Shown here: positions 27,517 through 35,743 of the stretch, piece by piece
How positions within the stretch are numbered: position 1 is the first letter of the stretch
Layout: each line of letters begins with the position of its first letter
NCBI GenBank assembly: GCA_017440575.1
Contig: JAFSGY010000047.1
Coordinates: 1-60,101, forward strand
Length of the DNA: 60,101 nt
Origin: Lachnospiraceae bacterium
Lineage (GTDB): Bacteria > Bacillota > Clostridia > Lachnospirales > Lachnospiraceae
Direction: 5' to 3'
Translations under genes and position numbers: made by a program
The notes under the pieces: generated by a model
The model's database searches: none
Seen by the model: only the letters and a program-made list of their open reading frames with translations
Told to the model about the DNA's origin: nothing

Positions 27517-28155
27517 ATGCGTTTAAGAAATGTAACAGGATCAAGAGAAGTGATTGCAGACAGTCGTTTTGTGGTACATGAGCCAAAGGAACACAAAGGT
27601 AAATGGGCGGAAGTCTTTGGCAATGACAGACCGATTCATATTGAAATAGGTATGGGAAAGGGAAGATTTATGATGGATCTTGCCAGTGCGAATCCTGAAA
27701 TAAATTATATCGGAATCGAGAAGTATTCTACGGTTCTTCTGCGTGCCATTCAGAAGATGGAAGAAAGAGAGCTTCCGAATCTCAAGTTTATCCGTATGGA
27801 TGCAGAAGACATTTGCGAAGTATTTGCAAAGGGAGAGATAGCAAAAATTTATTTAAATTTCTCCGATCCATGGCCCAAGGACAGACATGCTAAGAGAAGA
27901 TTGCCATCCAAGGAATTTCTTGCAAGATATAACGAGTTTCTGGCATCGGAAGGAAGACTAGAGTTCAAGACCGACAATACAGCATTGTTTGACTTTGCTT
28001 TAGAAGAACTGGAGCCGGCAGGCTGGAAGCTGGAAGCAATGACAAGGGATTTACATCATGACGAGAAGATGTTCGAAGGCAATATTATGACCGAATATGA
28101 AGAGAAATTCTCTTCTATGGGTAATCCAATCTATAAATATATAATTTACCGTTAA
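27517..28155 (+). CDS. trmB: tRNA (guanine-N7-)-methyltransferase TrmB
   Basis: TrmB makes m7G46 in tRNA. The family start is MRLRNVTGS, so I use ATG 27517 with GAGG at 27507-27510 (212 residues). The SAM motif IHIEIGMGKGRFM and the signature FSDPWPKDRHAKRRL are intact. The C-terminal YEEKFSSMGNPIYK is typical. It is 28 bp upstream of the DUF2264 gene. Confidence 0.95.
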   Translation: MRLRNVTGSREVIADSRFVVHEPKEHKGKWAEVFGNDRPIHIEIGMGKGRFMMDLASANPEINYIGIEKYSTVLLRAIQKMEERELPNLKFIRMDAEDICEVFAKGEIAKIYLNFSDPWPKDRHAKRRLPSKEFLARYNEFLASEGRLEFKTDNTALFDFALEELEPAGWKLEAMTRDLHHDEKMFEGNIMTEYEEKFSSMGNPIYKYIIYR

Positions 28156-28183
28156 CAATTTTATGAAAAGAGGGGGAAAAGAG

Positions 28184-30238
28184 ATGGTATTTCAACCAAG
28201 AACACTGGATTATGAGTTAAGTCCATATACAGGACTCACGAGAGAGAGCTGGATTGAAGCAGGTGAATATCTGTTAAAGGGAATCTTTCAGAACATTAAG
28301 AGCTTTGCAGATCCTGTCGTTATGCCGCGAAAAGAGACAAAGGTAACCTATCCGCATAGTGCAGATGCGGTGTGGGAATTCAAGGCAGAGTATTTTGAAG
28401 GACTCGCAAGATCTTTTTTCATCGCTGCGCCATTAATACATAATAATCCTGAGTTGGAAATAGAGGGTTACAAGCTCAAGGAGTATTATAAGAGTCATGT
28501 ACTTCGTTCCTGTACTAAAGGTGATAGTGTATCGGTAGGACATTATGATGAGCTTTGTGAGCTTGCTGGAAAAACAGATCCGTTTCGTGCTTTTCAACAG
28601 ACCGTAGAGACTTGTGCGCTGGTAATTTGTCTGTGGATTAGTAAGGAGGAAATATGGGACAGCTATACGAAGGAGGAGCAGGATATTATTGCTGACTTTT
28701 TGTATGGCTATGCAAATGGGAATACGGTGCCTCAGAACTGGCGTCTTTTCAATATGCTTGATTTGGCATTCTTAGATATGATGGGCTATGAAATTGACCA
28801 TGATATTATGCGTGAGCATGCACAGGCAATTTTGAATTATTATGTAGGAAACGGCTGGTATCGTGACGGACATTCCTTTGACTATTATTCCTGTTGGGCA
28901 TTCAATGTATATGCACCGATATGGAATCAGTGGTATGGTTATGAGCATGAACCATATCTTGCAAAGCGTTTCGAGGAGAATTCTAATGAGCTGATGAAGT
29001 CATATAGTGAGTTTTTTGATAGGGATGGCTTTACGAATATGTGGGGACGAAGCAATATTTATCGAAATGCGGCTACAAGTGCATTCGATGGCAATATGAT
29101 GTTAAGAAGCAGTATAGCCGATCCGGGACTTGCAAGACGTATATCTTCCGGTTCTTTGCTACAGTTTATGAACCGAGATGACTTTTTGTTCAAAGGAATT
29201 CCAACGCTTGGCTTTTATGGACAGTTTACACCGCTTGTTCAGGGTTATTCTTGTGCTGAGTCACCTTTCTGGCTTGGAAAGGCATTTTTATGCTTACATC
29301 TTCCTGCTGATCATCCATTCTGGACAGCCAAGGAAAATAACGGTGTATGGGAGCAGATGGAAGAAAAAGATATTACGGTTACAACTTTAGATGGTCCGGC
29401 ACTTTGTTACTCTAATCATCAGGCAAATGGCGAAACCATTCTTCGAACAGGAAAAGTATTAAAACAGAAAAAGGATACACATGGTATGTGGAATTATTCT
29501 AAACTATGTTTTAATACGAAATATCCTTGGGAATCACAGGTTTCAGAAGCAGTAGAAGCGCAACAGTATGTTCTTCATGACCTGACTTTTGAATATTATG
29601 ACAAGGCAAATGTTACATTCTGGGCCGGTGAGCGGGAAAAAGTGCTTTACCGCAGACAATTCTTTGGATTTGAATTAGAAACAGAGCGCCATTGGATTCA
29701 GGCAATGAATTTGGCAGATTTTGTTGTGCCGTATGGTGTGATTCGAGTAGATAAGCCAAGACTTCATAGAAAGCCAGTGGCGTTTACCCTTGGCTCTTAT
29801 GGATTCCCGGATAATGGTACAGAGATTATTACAAAGGAACTTCTTTATGAAGGCGGCATTGCAAAAGCTATGATTCTAAAAGGAAAAGACCATAATGGCA
29901 ATGAGAAACAGCTTGCAATGACCATTTATGATGGTTGGGAAAGTCTCTCTTACATCAAGAGCAAGGAAACCAATCCGGATTCAGAGAATTCCATTGTGGT
30001 ATATGCTTCTATGGAATGTAAGAATCACAATCATTACGAACCATCAATTTTGATATCTCAGGTTATTACCAAGGAAAGTCATGAGGACTTTACAGAAGAA
30101 GAGCTGTTCCCGATTCAGAGTATTACTTACACGGATGTTCAAGGTTATGGTGGTTATGGACCGATTACCGTGCAGCTTAAGGATGGTAATGAACGAGTCA
30201 TTGATTTTGAAGGTATAGAAGGTCGGTTAATGCTTTAA
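28184..30238 (+). CDS. DUF2264 family protein
   Basis: A 684-residue soluble protein with an all-alpha (alpha/alpha-barrel-like) N-terminal half. NWRLFNMLDLAFLDMMGYEI followed by NYYVGNGWYRDGHSFDYY and MWGRSNIYRNAATSAF match DUF2264. A beta-rich C-terminal half follows from about residue 400. The fold resembles glycoside hydrolases or lyases of the barrel-plus-sandwich type, but no activity is established. ATG 28184 is preceded by AGAGGGGG; the earlier ATG at 28163 lacks a site. No signal peptide. Confidence 0.8.
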   Translation: MVFQPRTLDYELSPYTGLTRESWIEAGEYLLKGIFQNIKSFADPVVMPRKETKVTYPHSADAVWEFKAEYFEGLARSFFIAAPLIHNNPELEIEGYKLKEYYKSHVLRSCTKGDSVSVGHYDELCELAGKTDPFRAFQQTVETCALVICLWISKEEIWDSYTKEEQDIIADFLYGYANGNTVPQNWRLFNMLDLAFLDMMGYEIDHDIMREHAQAILNYYVGNGWYRDGHSFDYYSCWAFNVYAPIWNQWYGYEHEPYLAKRFEENSNELMKSYSEFFDRDGFTNMWGRSNIYRNAATSAFDGNMMLRSSIADPGLARRISSGSLLQFMNRDDFLFKGIPTLGFYGQFTPLVQGYSCAESPFWLGKAFLCLHLPADHPFWTAKENNGVWEQMEEKDITVTTLDGPALCYSNHQANGETILRTGKVLKQKKDTHGMWNYSKLCFNTKYPWESQVSEAVEAQQYVLHDLTFEYYDKANVTFWAGEREKVLYRRQFFGFELETERHWIQAMNLADFVVPYGVIRVDKPRLHRKPVAFTLGSYGFPDNGTEIITKELLYEGGIAKAMILKGKDHNGNEKQLAMTIYDGWESLSYIKSKETNPDSENSIVVYASMECKNHNHYEPSILISQVITKESHEDFTEEELFPIQSITYTDVQGYGGYGPITVQLKDGNERVIDFEGIEGRLML

Positions 30239-30325
30239 TAATAAATAACAATATTAATATTGGTAAAATATAACAAATGAACACATAAATTAATTAATAT
30301 TTTACAAAATTAACACAAAAAAGAC

Positions 30326-30354
30326 TTGAAATTGTCAAAGAAATATCATATAAT
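30326..30354 (+). promoter_or_regulatory. Promoter of the 179-residue membrane protein
   Basis: TTGAAA at 30326-30331 and TATAAT at 30349-30354, spaced by 17 bp. Confidence 0.7.
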
Positions 30355-30402
30355 CTTTGTATGAAGTTCACATAATATTTGTGAAAAAAGGGGAAAAATT
30401 GT

Positions 30403-30942
30403 ATGATTTGTAAAAAGGACAGAAATGTAACAGCAATGAAAACTGTTACAGCATCAGAGCAGAAAACGCATAAAATGAGTATATGTCTGATGAATACCAC
30501 CATTATTGCAGCAGGAGTACTTGCATCTAAGATTATTATGGAAAACGTAACCGTATTCACACATCAGGACGGTACAGCCAAGAGTTATTTATTACTGTTA
30601 TTGGGGATTCTGATACTTGGATGCAGTATTCGATGTATGTTTGATGAATTCATTTTGTCACCCTATGCAGACAAGAAACGTCAGGATACGATGGAATATG
30701 CCAAGAAGGTACATACCTTGAGCAATAGTGAGCTGGTAAGACTCTTTATTATTGAGCGCTGTCCGGAAGTAAGAGGGGTACAGCTTCAAGAAAGGAATAG
30801 TGTATTTTTAAGGGGAAGGTACACTACGCACTTTGTAGAATTTGGACAGAATGGTGCAACCATTACTTCCAGAAAAAAAGATTATCGTGCAGACGTAGAA
30901 GCAAATGCGATTATGAAGATACTCGCAAGAGCATGTAATTAA
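30403..30942 (+). CDS. Membrane protein of unknown function
   Basis: A 179-residue protein with two predicted membrane helices (about residues 26-46 and 57-79, YLLLLLGILILGCSIRCMF) and a charged C-terminal cytosolic region ending ADVEANAIMKILARACN. The helix between them carries VFTHQDGTAKS. I recognise no family. AAAGGGGA precedes the ATG, and it has its own promoter and terminator. Confidence 0.65.
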   Translation: MICKKDRNVTAMKTVTASEQKTHKMSICLMNTTIIAAGVLASKIIMENVTVFTHQDGTAKSYLLLLLGILILGCSIRCMFDEFILSPYADKKRQDTMEYAKKVHTLSNSELVRLFIIERCPEVRGVQLQERNSVFLRGRYTTHFVEFGQNGATITSRKKDYRADVEANAIMKILARACN

Positions 30943-30955
30943 GGGGAAATAAAGT

Positions 30956-30997
30956 AGGCTGTGATACTAGAAGAGTAGTGTCATAGCTTATTTTTTT
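30956..30997 (+). terminator. Terminator with G-U pairs
   Basis: TAGGCTGTGATACT pairs with AGTGTCATAGCTTA, using wobble pairs, before a run of seven T residues. Confidence 0.75.
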
Positions 30998-31002
30998 GCA
31001 AG

Positions 31003-31257
31003 TTATTCTAATAAATCATTATAGGTAACATTTTAAATCGCTTTGATACCCTTTAATTGTCCTAGCTGAATATGTTGAATAACACGTTCTATTTTTACTA
31101 AGGTTTCTCGAGTCATGTTTACATTAATTAATTGTAATTCACGAACCAGCTCTGTTTGTCCTATATGCTTTTCTTTTCGTATTTTTCGTATTTTTTGTAT
31201 GTTTTTACCAATCGTATTGTTGTTATCATTTTTGTTTTTTTCTTCTGACATAAGCAA
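31003..31257 (-). pseudogene. XRE-family regulator interrupted by a stop codon
   Basis: The minus strand encodes IGKNIQKIRKIRKEKHIGQ and later MTRETLVKIER, a Cro/CI helix-turn-helix of a well-known Clostridia type. After IKAI a TAA stop occurs at 31033-31035, yet the same frame continues NVTYNDLLE before a second TAA at 31003-31005. That is the normal C-terminus of this family. One base change (TAA from a Leu codon) explains it. The ERVIQ segment also replaces the usual ERGIQ. It could still encode a 74-residue protein. Confidence 0.65.
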
Positions 31258-31269
31258 CCACTTCCTTTC

Positions 31270-31339
31270 GGACTAAAATCAGTCCTTTTTTCTTTATTTT
31301 ATGTAGATGCTAATGTTATAATGGGACTAGAACTAGTCC
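31270..31339. promoter_or_regulatory. Two operator-like inverted repeats upstream of the XRE gene
   Basis: GGACT-6 nt-AGTCC at 31270-31285 and GGACTAG-AA-CTAGTCC at 31324-31339 share half-sites. They lie between the XRE gene and the divergent acyltransferase remnant, the expected place for an autoregulatory operator. Confidence 0.55.
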
Positions 31340-31373
31340 ACTTTTAGTAATATAAGAGTAAACAGGAGAGAAA

Positions 31374-31558
31374 ATGACAGAAACGGTTAAAAGGAACAGA
31401 TTAATTTGGTTAGATTGTTTAAAGGTTTTTGCTTGATGAGTTAAAGGGAATAAAGTGTTTATTAGGTGGAGCTTTCTTGTGGTGTATGACTTTAGGCGTT
31501 ATGAAAATAATAAGTATATTGCTGATACGAGAGTTATTTTTGGGCATAAAAAAAGAGT
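31374..31558 (+). pseudogene. Acyltransferase remnant with an internal deletion
   Basis: ATG 31374, after GGAGAG, reads MTETVKRNRLIWLDCLKVFA then stops at 31434. RLIWLD-LKVFA is the start of membrane acyltransferase-3 proteins. Downstream, GAFLWCMTLGVMKIISILLI followed by RELFLGIKKE and a stop resembles the last membrane helix of such a protein. About 300 residues between them are missing. The gene was divergent from the XRE regulator. Confidence 0.55.
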
Positions 31559-31578
31559 AGACGTGGGTCTACTCTTTT
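31551..31578. terminator. Terminator after the acyltransferase remnant
   Basis: AAAAGAGTAGA, six-base loop, TCTACTCTTTT. It can act in both directions, also serving the minus-strand coiled-coil gene. Confidence 0.8.
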
Positions 31579-31620
31579 CATGTAATTATAATAACTAAAA
31601 TGGTATTATAGATTTTGGGG

Positions 31621-31848
31621 TTAATTTGAAACAAGGTCGTTCATTTTAAGAAATTCAATGATTGTTTCGGTCTGGTCTTTCAATGAATGAATATCACGTA
31701 TCATATCACGTTCCATGATTTTAACATCGAGTTGTAAATCTTCTATCTTTTTTGAATTCCTATCAATTTTAAAATCTAATAATTCGATATGTTTTTCTAT
31801 GCTATCTAATTTGTTAAGAATTAAATCTAATTTTTCTTCATGATTCAT
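31621..31848 (-). CDS. Small coiled-coil protein
   Basis: A 75-residue protein, MNHEEKLDLILNKLDSIEKH and onward, built of heptads with Leu/Ile at a and d positions, predicted to be a single coiled coil. GGAGG is well placed before the ATG on the minus strand. No known domain. Similar short coiled-coil proteins are common in this bacterial family, but none has a function I can assign. It lies directly beside the left junction of the integrated element. Confidence 0.6.
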   Translation of the reverse strand: MNHEEKLDLILNKLDSIEKHIELLDFKIDRNSKKIEDLQLDVKIMERDMIRDIHSLKDQTETIIEFLKMNDLVSN

Positions 31849-31968
31849 AGTAAAACCTCCATGTATATGTATTTTAACAATGTTATTATTAAGTGTAAAG
31901 TTATTTTGATTATTAATATATGAAAAATGCTAGAATAGATCTGGCAGGTAATTGAAAGTGGCAAAAGA

Positions 31969-32002
31969 AAAACACTGGACGATTTTCAAAGTCCAGTGTT
32001 TT
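31969..32002 (-). terminator. Displaced tRNA-Pro terminator at the left junction
   Basis: AACACTGGAC, ten-base loop, GTCCAGTGTT; the minus strand continues with a T-rich run. It sits just outside attL and would directly follow tRNA-Pro if the element were excised. Confidence 0.65.
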
Positions 32003-32015
32003 CAAGGCTTTCAGT

Positions 32016-32041
32016 CAATCGATGCGACAGGATTTGAACCT
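32016..32041. repeat. attL, left 26-bp direct repeat
   Basis: CAATCGATGCGACAGGATTT plus GAACCT equals the sequence at 39870-39895. It is the 3' end of tRNA-Pro (minus strand). The two copies lie 7,854 bp apart. Confidence 0.9.
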
Positions 32042-32094
32042 CCGCAGAGTCTCAGAAGTCAGAAAAGAAAGGAGTTTTCGCACCCCATCTATGA

Positions 32095-32117
32095 TTTGTT
32101 CTCAAATTTGTTCTCAA
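32095..32117. promoter_or_regulatory. Left integrase arm-site pair
   Basis: TTTGTTCTCAA occurs at 32095-32105 and 32107-32117. The same 11-mer is at 39775-39785 with a near copy at 39786-39795, beside the right end. Paired direct repeats near both att sites are typical arm-type integrase sites. Confidence 0.6.
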
Positions 32118-32128
32118 ATCAATTTAAA

Positions 32129-32179
32129 ACTGGATAGCGAATCACATTATCAAAATAATGTGATTTACTATCCAGTCAC
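32129..32179. repeat. Long inverted repeat near attL
   Basis: ACTGGATAG, then AATCACATTAT, pair with ATAATGTGATT, then CTATCCAGT, around a short CAAA loop, giving about 20 bp of stem. It may terminate transcripts leaving the element or serve recombination. Confidence 0.6.
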
Positions 32180-32362
32180 TAGGGTATGGGAGTGTAGCTC
32201 CCATAAAAATCTTAATGTTTTAATCTATTCACTACAAACCCTACTATACTTGAAACATTCACTAATCTTGCTACTTCTCTAAATATACATATCTCACTTT
32301 CTAATATACCCCTAGATATTAATCTAAGGGTACTGATAATTTATTTAACTTGTATTATAATC

Positions 32363-33217
32363 TTAGTGTGCTGTTGCTCCACTGCCTGTTGCTAAACCAC
32401 CTGATAAATCTATATGAACTGTCTCTGGCTCAACATATAACTCACCTGTAATTATACTTACTTCCTGACCGTTTGCGTTTCTTGCTGCACCAGTTTCATC
32501 TAAGTAGATTCCTTTTTCTGGCTTATACGGTCTCAAGGTTACGGTTTTACCTTCTGGTGTTACTGCTGTGATTGTGCCACTTGGCTGAGATGGAGTCTGT
32601 GGTTTAGTCTCTGCTGGCTTCTGCTGAGTCTGCTGGGTGGTCTGAGATGGCTTTGACTGCTCGGCTGGCTTGGTTGTCTGTGCTGGGGCTGGCTTTGTCT
32701 CTGTTAAGAGTGTTGAGTGAATGTATGCCTTGATTCCTTGGCAATCTACTATGCTCCAGTCTCCGTCAGTACCCCAACAGTAGATTTCTACGTCTTTCGC
32801 TAAGGTTATGATTAAATCACTTTCTTTATCAGCTCTTGAACGCACATTACAGTTCTGCGTTGTGTACATTGCAATCGGAGTATCAAATAATACCTCTGTT
32901 GACTTTGTACTCATCTCCGCTACAGTCGGGGTTTCTGTCTCCTCGATTTCGGTGGTTCCCTCAACAGTAGTTGTTTCCTCTGTGGTTATTTCAACCTCTG
33001 AGGTCATTTCTGTACTTTCTATAACTTCTGAGCTTTCAATCTCGGTTGACTCCTCTATATCAGAGCTTTCGATTTCGGTTGACTCTATTATCTCAGAACT
33101 CTCTACCTCTATAACTTCATCAATTGTTGAAATTGTCTCAACTGGCTCTTTATTGGCACAGCCTGCTATTCCAATAATAAAAATCGTTAATAATATTGAT
33201 ATGTATTTCTTTTTCAT
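32363..33217 (-). CDS. Lipoprotein with SH3-like domain
   Basis: A 284-residue protein. I start at ATG 33217 because AAAGGAGA lies before it. The signal peptide MKKKYISILLTIFIIGIAGC ends in a lipobox (IAGC, Cys20), so the mature protein is membrane anchored outside the cell. Residues 25-105 are a Ser/Thr/Glu-rich low-complexity stretch built of ESSEI/ESTEI repeats. An SH3_3-like domain follows (NCNVRSRADKESDLIITLAK to YIHSTLL). A Pro/Thr/Gln linker leads to a C-terminal segment I cannot assign. It is cargo of the integrated element. Confidence 0.8.
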   Translation of the reverse strand: MKKKYISILLTIFIIGIAGCANKEPVETISTIDEVIEVESSEIIESTEIESSDIEESTEIESSEVIESTEMTSEVEITTEETTTVEGTTEIEETETPTVAEMSTKSTEVLFDTPIAMYTTQNCNVRSRADKESDLIITLAKDVEIYCWGTDGDWSIVDCQGIKAYIHSTLLTETKPAPAQTTKPAEQSKPSQTTQQTQQKPAETKPQTPSQPSGTITAVTPEGKTVTLRPYKPEKGIYLDETGAARNANGQEVSIITGELYVEPETVHIDLSGGLATGSGATAH

Positions 33218-33385
33218 ATATCTCCTTTCGCTACTCCCAATAATAATTATATCATGCATATAATTTATTGCAAATAAATTGAAATGGGCTTAAATAATCC
33301 CAGTGTCGATTTACTTATTGCATTAACCGACATATTCCATTGTGATTATAATGCATTCTTTGAAAGAGTCTAATAATTATACTGA

Positions 33386-34201
33386 TTAACGCGTTCTTCT
33401 TAATAGCGATTCCATAAGATTAATAACTGCATTTCTTTCTTTATCTTTTAATAATCTAAAATATGACATGAATACTTCTTCATCTATCAAAGAATAATCC
33501 TCTTCTATCAATAATTGTTTTTTGTAGTGAAATTTATGTTGAATTAGATTTGCAATCATCAAATGACTGTGAACGATATACTGTTCACATCTTTTAGCAT
33601 ATTTTTCAAAACAATCAATATCCTTTTTCAAAATTTCTCTAGTCACTTTTTCAATAGTCAAATTATTATCCTTAAAAAAAGAATTTAACGCAGACATATC
33701 TAAAGTATATTTTTTTCCTCGACCATATTTCAAAACATCTTCAGATATTGAAAAATAATCACATATCATCGGAACATAGGGATTGTCGTCTTTATATGAT
33801 GTATTCTTTAATATTCCTGCAAGTGCATCTATCACACGTTTGGGCTGATAAGATTTCGTCTCATCCTTTTTATCCTCTTCTTCGTCCTCATCGTTTTCTT
33901 CCTTATGTTTCTCTTCTTTTTGTTCTTCTTCGTCAAAATAATTCATACAAAGCATGTAGCCATATATATAATTAGCTAATTCTGTGTGAGTCATATCAGC
34001 ATTATCTAATAATTTTCTAAAAAATAGTGCGCAACAACTCTTCTTTGCATCTGTTTCCAAATCAACTACAAGTTTAAAAACAAGTTCCTTATCCGCTTCT
34101 GTTAATTCCATATATTTATTTCTGTTTTCAACATAATCAATAAATATCTTCCCTGCTTCAATTGGAGATATTTCTTTTTCTTCTTTTTTTGTTTTTCCCA
34201 T
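33386..34201 (-). CDS. Unknown protein with acidic linker, in the element
   Basis: A 271-residue soluble protein. The N-terminal half has helices including FRKLLDNADMTHTELANYIY, which resembles a helix-turn-helix, and is followed by a Glu/Asp/Lys stretch (about residues 92-115). The C-terminal half is helical and ends NLMESLLRRTR. I recognise no family. It is divergent from the XRE gene, with two inverted repeats in between, and upstream of the lipoprotein on the same strand. Confidence 0.65.
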   Translation of the reverse strand: MGKTKKEEKEISPIEAGKIFIDYVENRNKYMELTEADKELVFKLVVDLETDAKKSCCALFFRKLLDNADMTHTELANYIYGYMLCMNYFDEEEQKEEKHKEENDEDEEEDKKDETKSYQPKRVIDALAGILKNTSYKDDNPYVPMICDYFSISEDVLKYGRGKKYTLDMSALNSFFKDNNLTIEKVTREILKKDIDCFEKYAKRCEQYIVHSHLMIANLIQHKFHYKKQLLIEEDYSLIDEEVFMSYFRLLKDKERNAVINLMESLLRRTR

Positions 34202-34236
34202 ATAACTAACATTCCTTTCTTTTCTTCGTATTAAAA

Positions 34237-34309
34237 TTCAAATTTTACCCGAATTTGAAGTTTTGTATCCATGTTAATGTAGAATTGTAACAAGGAAAGA
34301 CGTTTCCTT
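34237..34309. promoter_or_regulatory. Operator-like inverted repeats between divergent element genes
   Basis: TTCAAATT-7 nt-AATTTGAA at 34237-34259 and AAGGAAA-GACG-TTTCCTT at 34292-34309 are perfect inverted repeats in the gap shared by the acidic-linker gene and the XRE gene. The XRE protein is the likely binder of one of them. Confidence 0.5.
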
Positions 34310-34377
34310 AATTATAACATATTTCGTACTTATGAACAGCGCCTAGTAATAAGTCCAACTATTCAAGGAGGACTTCT

Positions 34378-34743
34378 ATGAATAAAACAAATAATAGTAA
34401 TAAGATTTCAAAAGATTTAGGTTTCCGTTTAAAACAGCTCCGTGAGCTACATAAGCTGACACTAAATGATGCAATAACTAAAATGGAGTTATCAGGTTTA
34501 AATATTTCAAAAACAAGTTTAAATCGTTATGAAAATGGAGAAAGCATAAGTGTACAAAATTTATTGCAGCTTGCTCATTTCTATAATGTACCTATTAGTT
34601 ATTTTTTTGAAGTAACACCTGTAACACCAGCAGAAGAACTGCAACTTCTTCTTAATGGTACGTCAGAGGAATTTCAGCGTTTCATATTATCCAATATGAA
34701 ACATCTGATAAAAACCTCTAAAGAGTTCATCAGTGGGAATTGA
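34378..34743 (+). CDS. XRE-family transcriptional regulator
   Basis: A 121-residue regulator. The Cro/CI helix-turn-helix spans about residues 13-70: FRLKQLRELHKLTLNDAITK, SKTSLNRYENGESISVQNLL, LAHFYNVPISYFFE. The C-terminal 40 residues may dimerise. AAGGAGGA precedes the ATG. As the first plus-strand gene of the element it probably controls the replication genes or the divergent cargo. Confidence 0.85.
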   Translation: MNKTNNSNKISKDLGFRLKQLRELHKLTLNDAITKMELSGLNISKTSLNRYENGESISVQNLLQLAHFYNVPISYFFEVTPVTPAEELQLLLNGTSEEFQRFILSNMKHLIKTSKEFISGN

Positions 34744-34819
34744 TTTCCCACTTAACATGCTGAGTAAAATAGTAGGTTTATATTATGATAGAATCAACAA
34801 ATTTAAGGAGGTATACGAA

Positions 34820-35158
34820 ATGATTGACATTTCAAAAATTGATTTGGAACTTAGTGCAGTTATTGACCCTAAACTTTCTCTTATTTTATTGCACGCAAAG
34901 CCGCATTACCGTTACGAAAATGGTAAGGCTACAGAAGAGCAGCTAGGCATGCAGTATGAAGTGATTACAAATGGTGGTGATTTTGACCGTTTCTGGGTGA
35001 AAGTTCCAGATATGGACAACATCATTACTGAGGATGAGATTTCTGCTTCCAAAGAAAAAGTTATTGTTACTTTTTCAAATGCCGTTTGTAAGCTTTACAC
35101 AGACCAGCATGGGCATGTTCAAGTCTCTGTAAAAGCACAGGCAATTCATGCAAAATAA
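34820..35158 (+). CDS. Small protein, possible ssDNA-binding (HelP-like)
   Basis: A 112-residue protein, starting at ATG 34820 after AAGGAGG. It is predicted mostly beta. The stretch QYEVITNGGDFDRFWVKVPD, then KEKVIVTFSNAVCKLYTD and VSVKAQAI, has the strand order seen in DUF961/HelP proteins of Tn916-like elements, which aid rolling-circle helicases by binding ssDNA. The similarity is my judgement of layout, not a strong motif match. Its place upstream of ori and rep fits a replication accessory. Confidence 0.4.
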   Translation: MIDISKIDLELSAVIDPKLSLILLHAKPHYRYENGKATEEQLGMQYEVITNGGDFDRFWVKVPDMDNIITEDEISASKEKVIVTFSNAVCKLYTDQHGHVQVSVKAQAIHAK

Positions 35159-35212
35159 TTTTGCAATTGGGGCAGTCTTAGACTGCTCCTTTTATTAAAG
35201 TGAGGAGATTTT

Positions 35213-35743
35213 ATGTTAGAAGAATTTTTAATTGTTCCTTATGTTGGAAAATGTCCTATTAATCCAAACCAGATAAATGAGTATGTACATAAATCATTTT
35301 CTGCATTTTCTAATGTAACTAATATCGATACGTCCATAAGTTATATGGGTATAAGAACCTCTGTCAATTCTTCTGGTGGATTTACAGTTATTTTACCTAA
35401 AATAAAGCCATCTGTTGAAATGACAGTTGCTCATTATCGAACGCATGTTAAACCGATTTTGGAAAATGCTTTGAATACTGTCTGTAATAAATATGAGCGA
35501 GAATTTGTAGATTTGCAGGATAGAATCTGTATGGATGTAATGAAAGCCCAAATGGATTACAGTGTCAGTCAGAATTATGATTATTACTGTTTTATGTATA
35601 ACAGATTTAAACTGGAATATCAGACGTTTGCAAGAAATCATTATCACTATTTATACCGTTTAGCTGTTCTTGATTACAAGGATATCGGAGAATATATTGC
35701 ATTTCATATCGTTGTGTTCTCTTTTCCGTCTATTCCATACTGA
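35213..35743 (+). CDS. Unknown protein in the element
   Basis: A 176-residue protein that I do not recognise. It is rich in Tyr, His and Asn, with a central region MTVAHYRTHVKPILENALNT and an ending FHIVVFSFPSIPY. No membrane segment or catalytic motif is obvious. A GAGGAG site precedes the ATG. It is followed directly by the origin hairpins. Confidence 0.55.
   Translation: MLEEFLIVPYVGKCPINPNQINEYVHKSFSAFSNVTNIDTSISYMGIRTSVNSSGGFTVILPKIKPSVEMTVAHYRTHVKPILENALNTVCNKYEREFVDLQDRICMDVMKAQMDYSVSQNYDYYCFMYNRFKLEYQTFARNHYHYLYRLAVLDYKDIGEYIAFHIVVFSFPSIPY

Larger units (their letters stand above)
31849..32362. other. 514-bp left junction region
   Basis: No convincing gene. It contains the coiled-coil gene's upstream region, the displaced terminator, attL, two TTTGTTCTCAA arm sites, a long hairpin (32129-32179), and a short hairpin ATGGGAG/CTCCCAT around 32189-32208. 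Confidence 0.7.

Noticed and set aside
31952-32282. Open frames across attL
   Set aside because: They read through the terminator, the att repeat and arm sites and resemble nothing; they arise from the tRNA end sequence.
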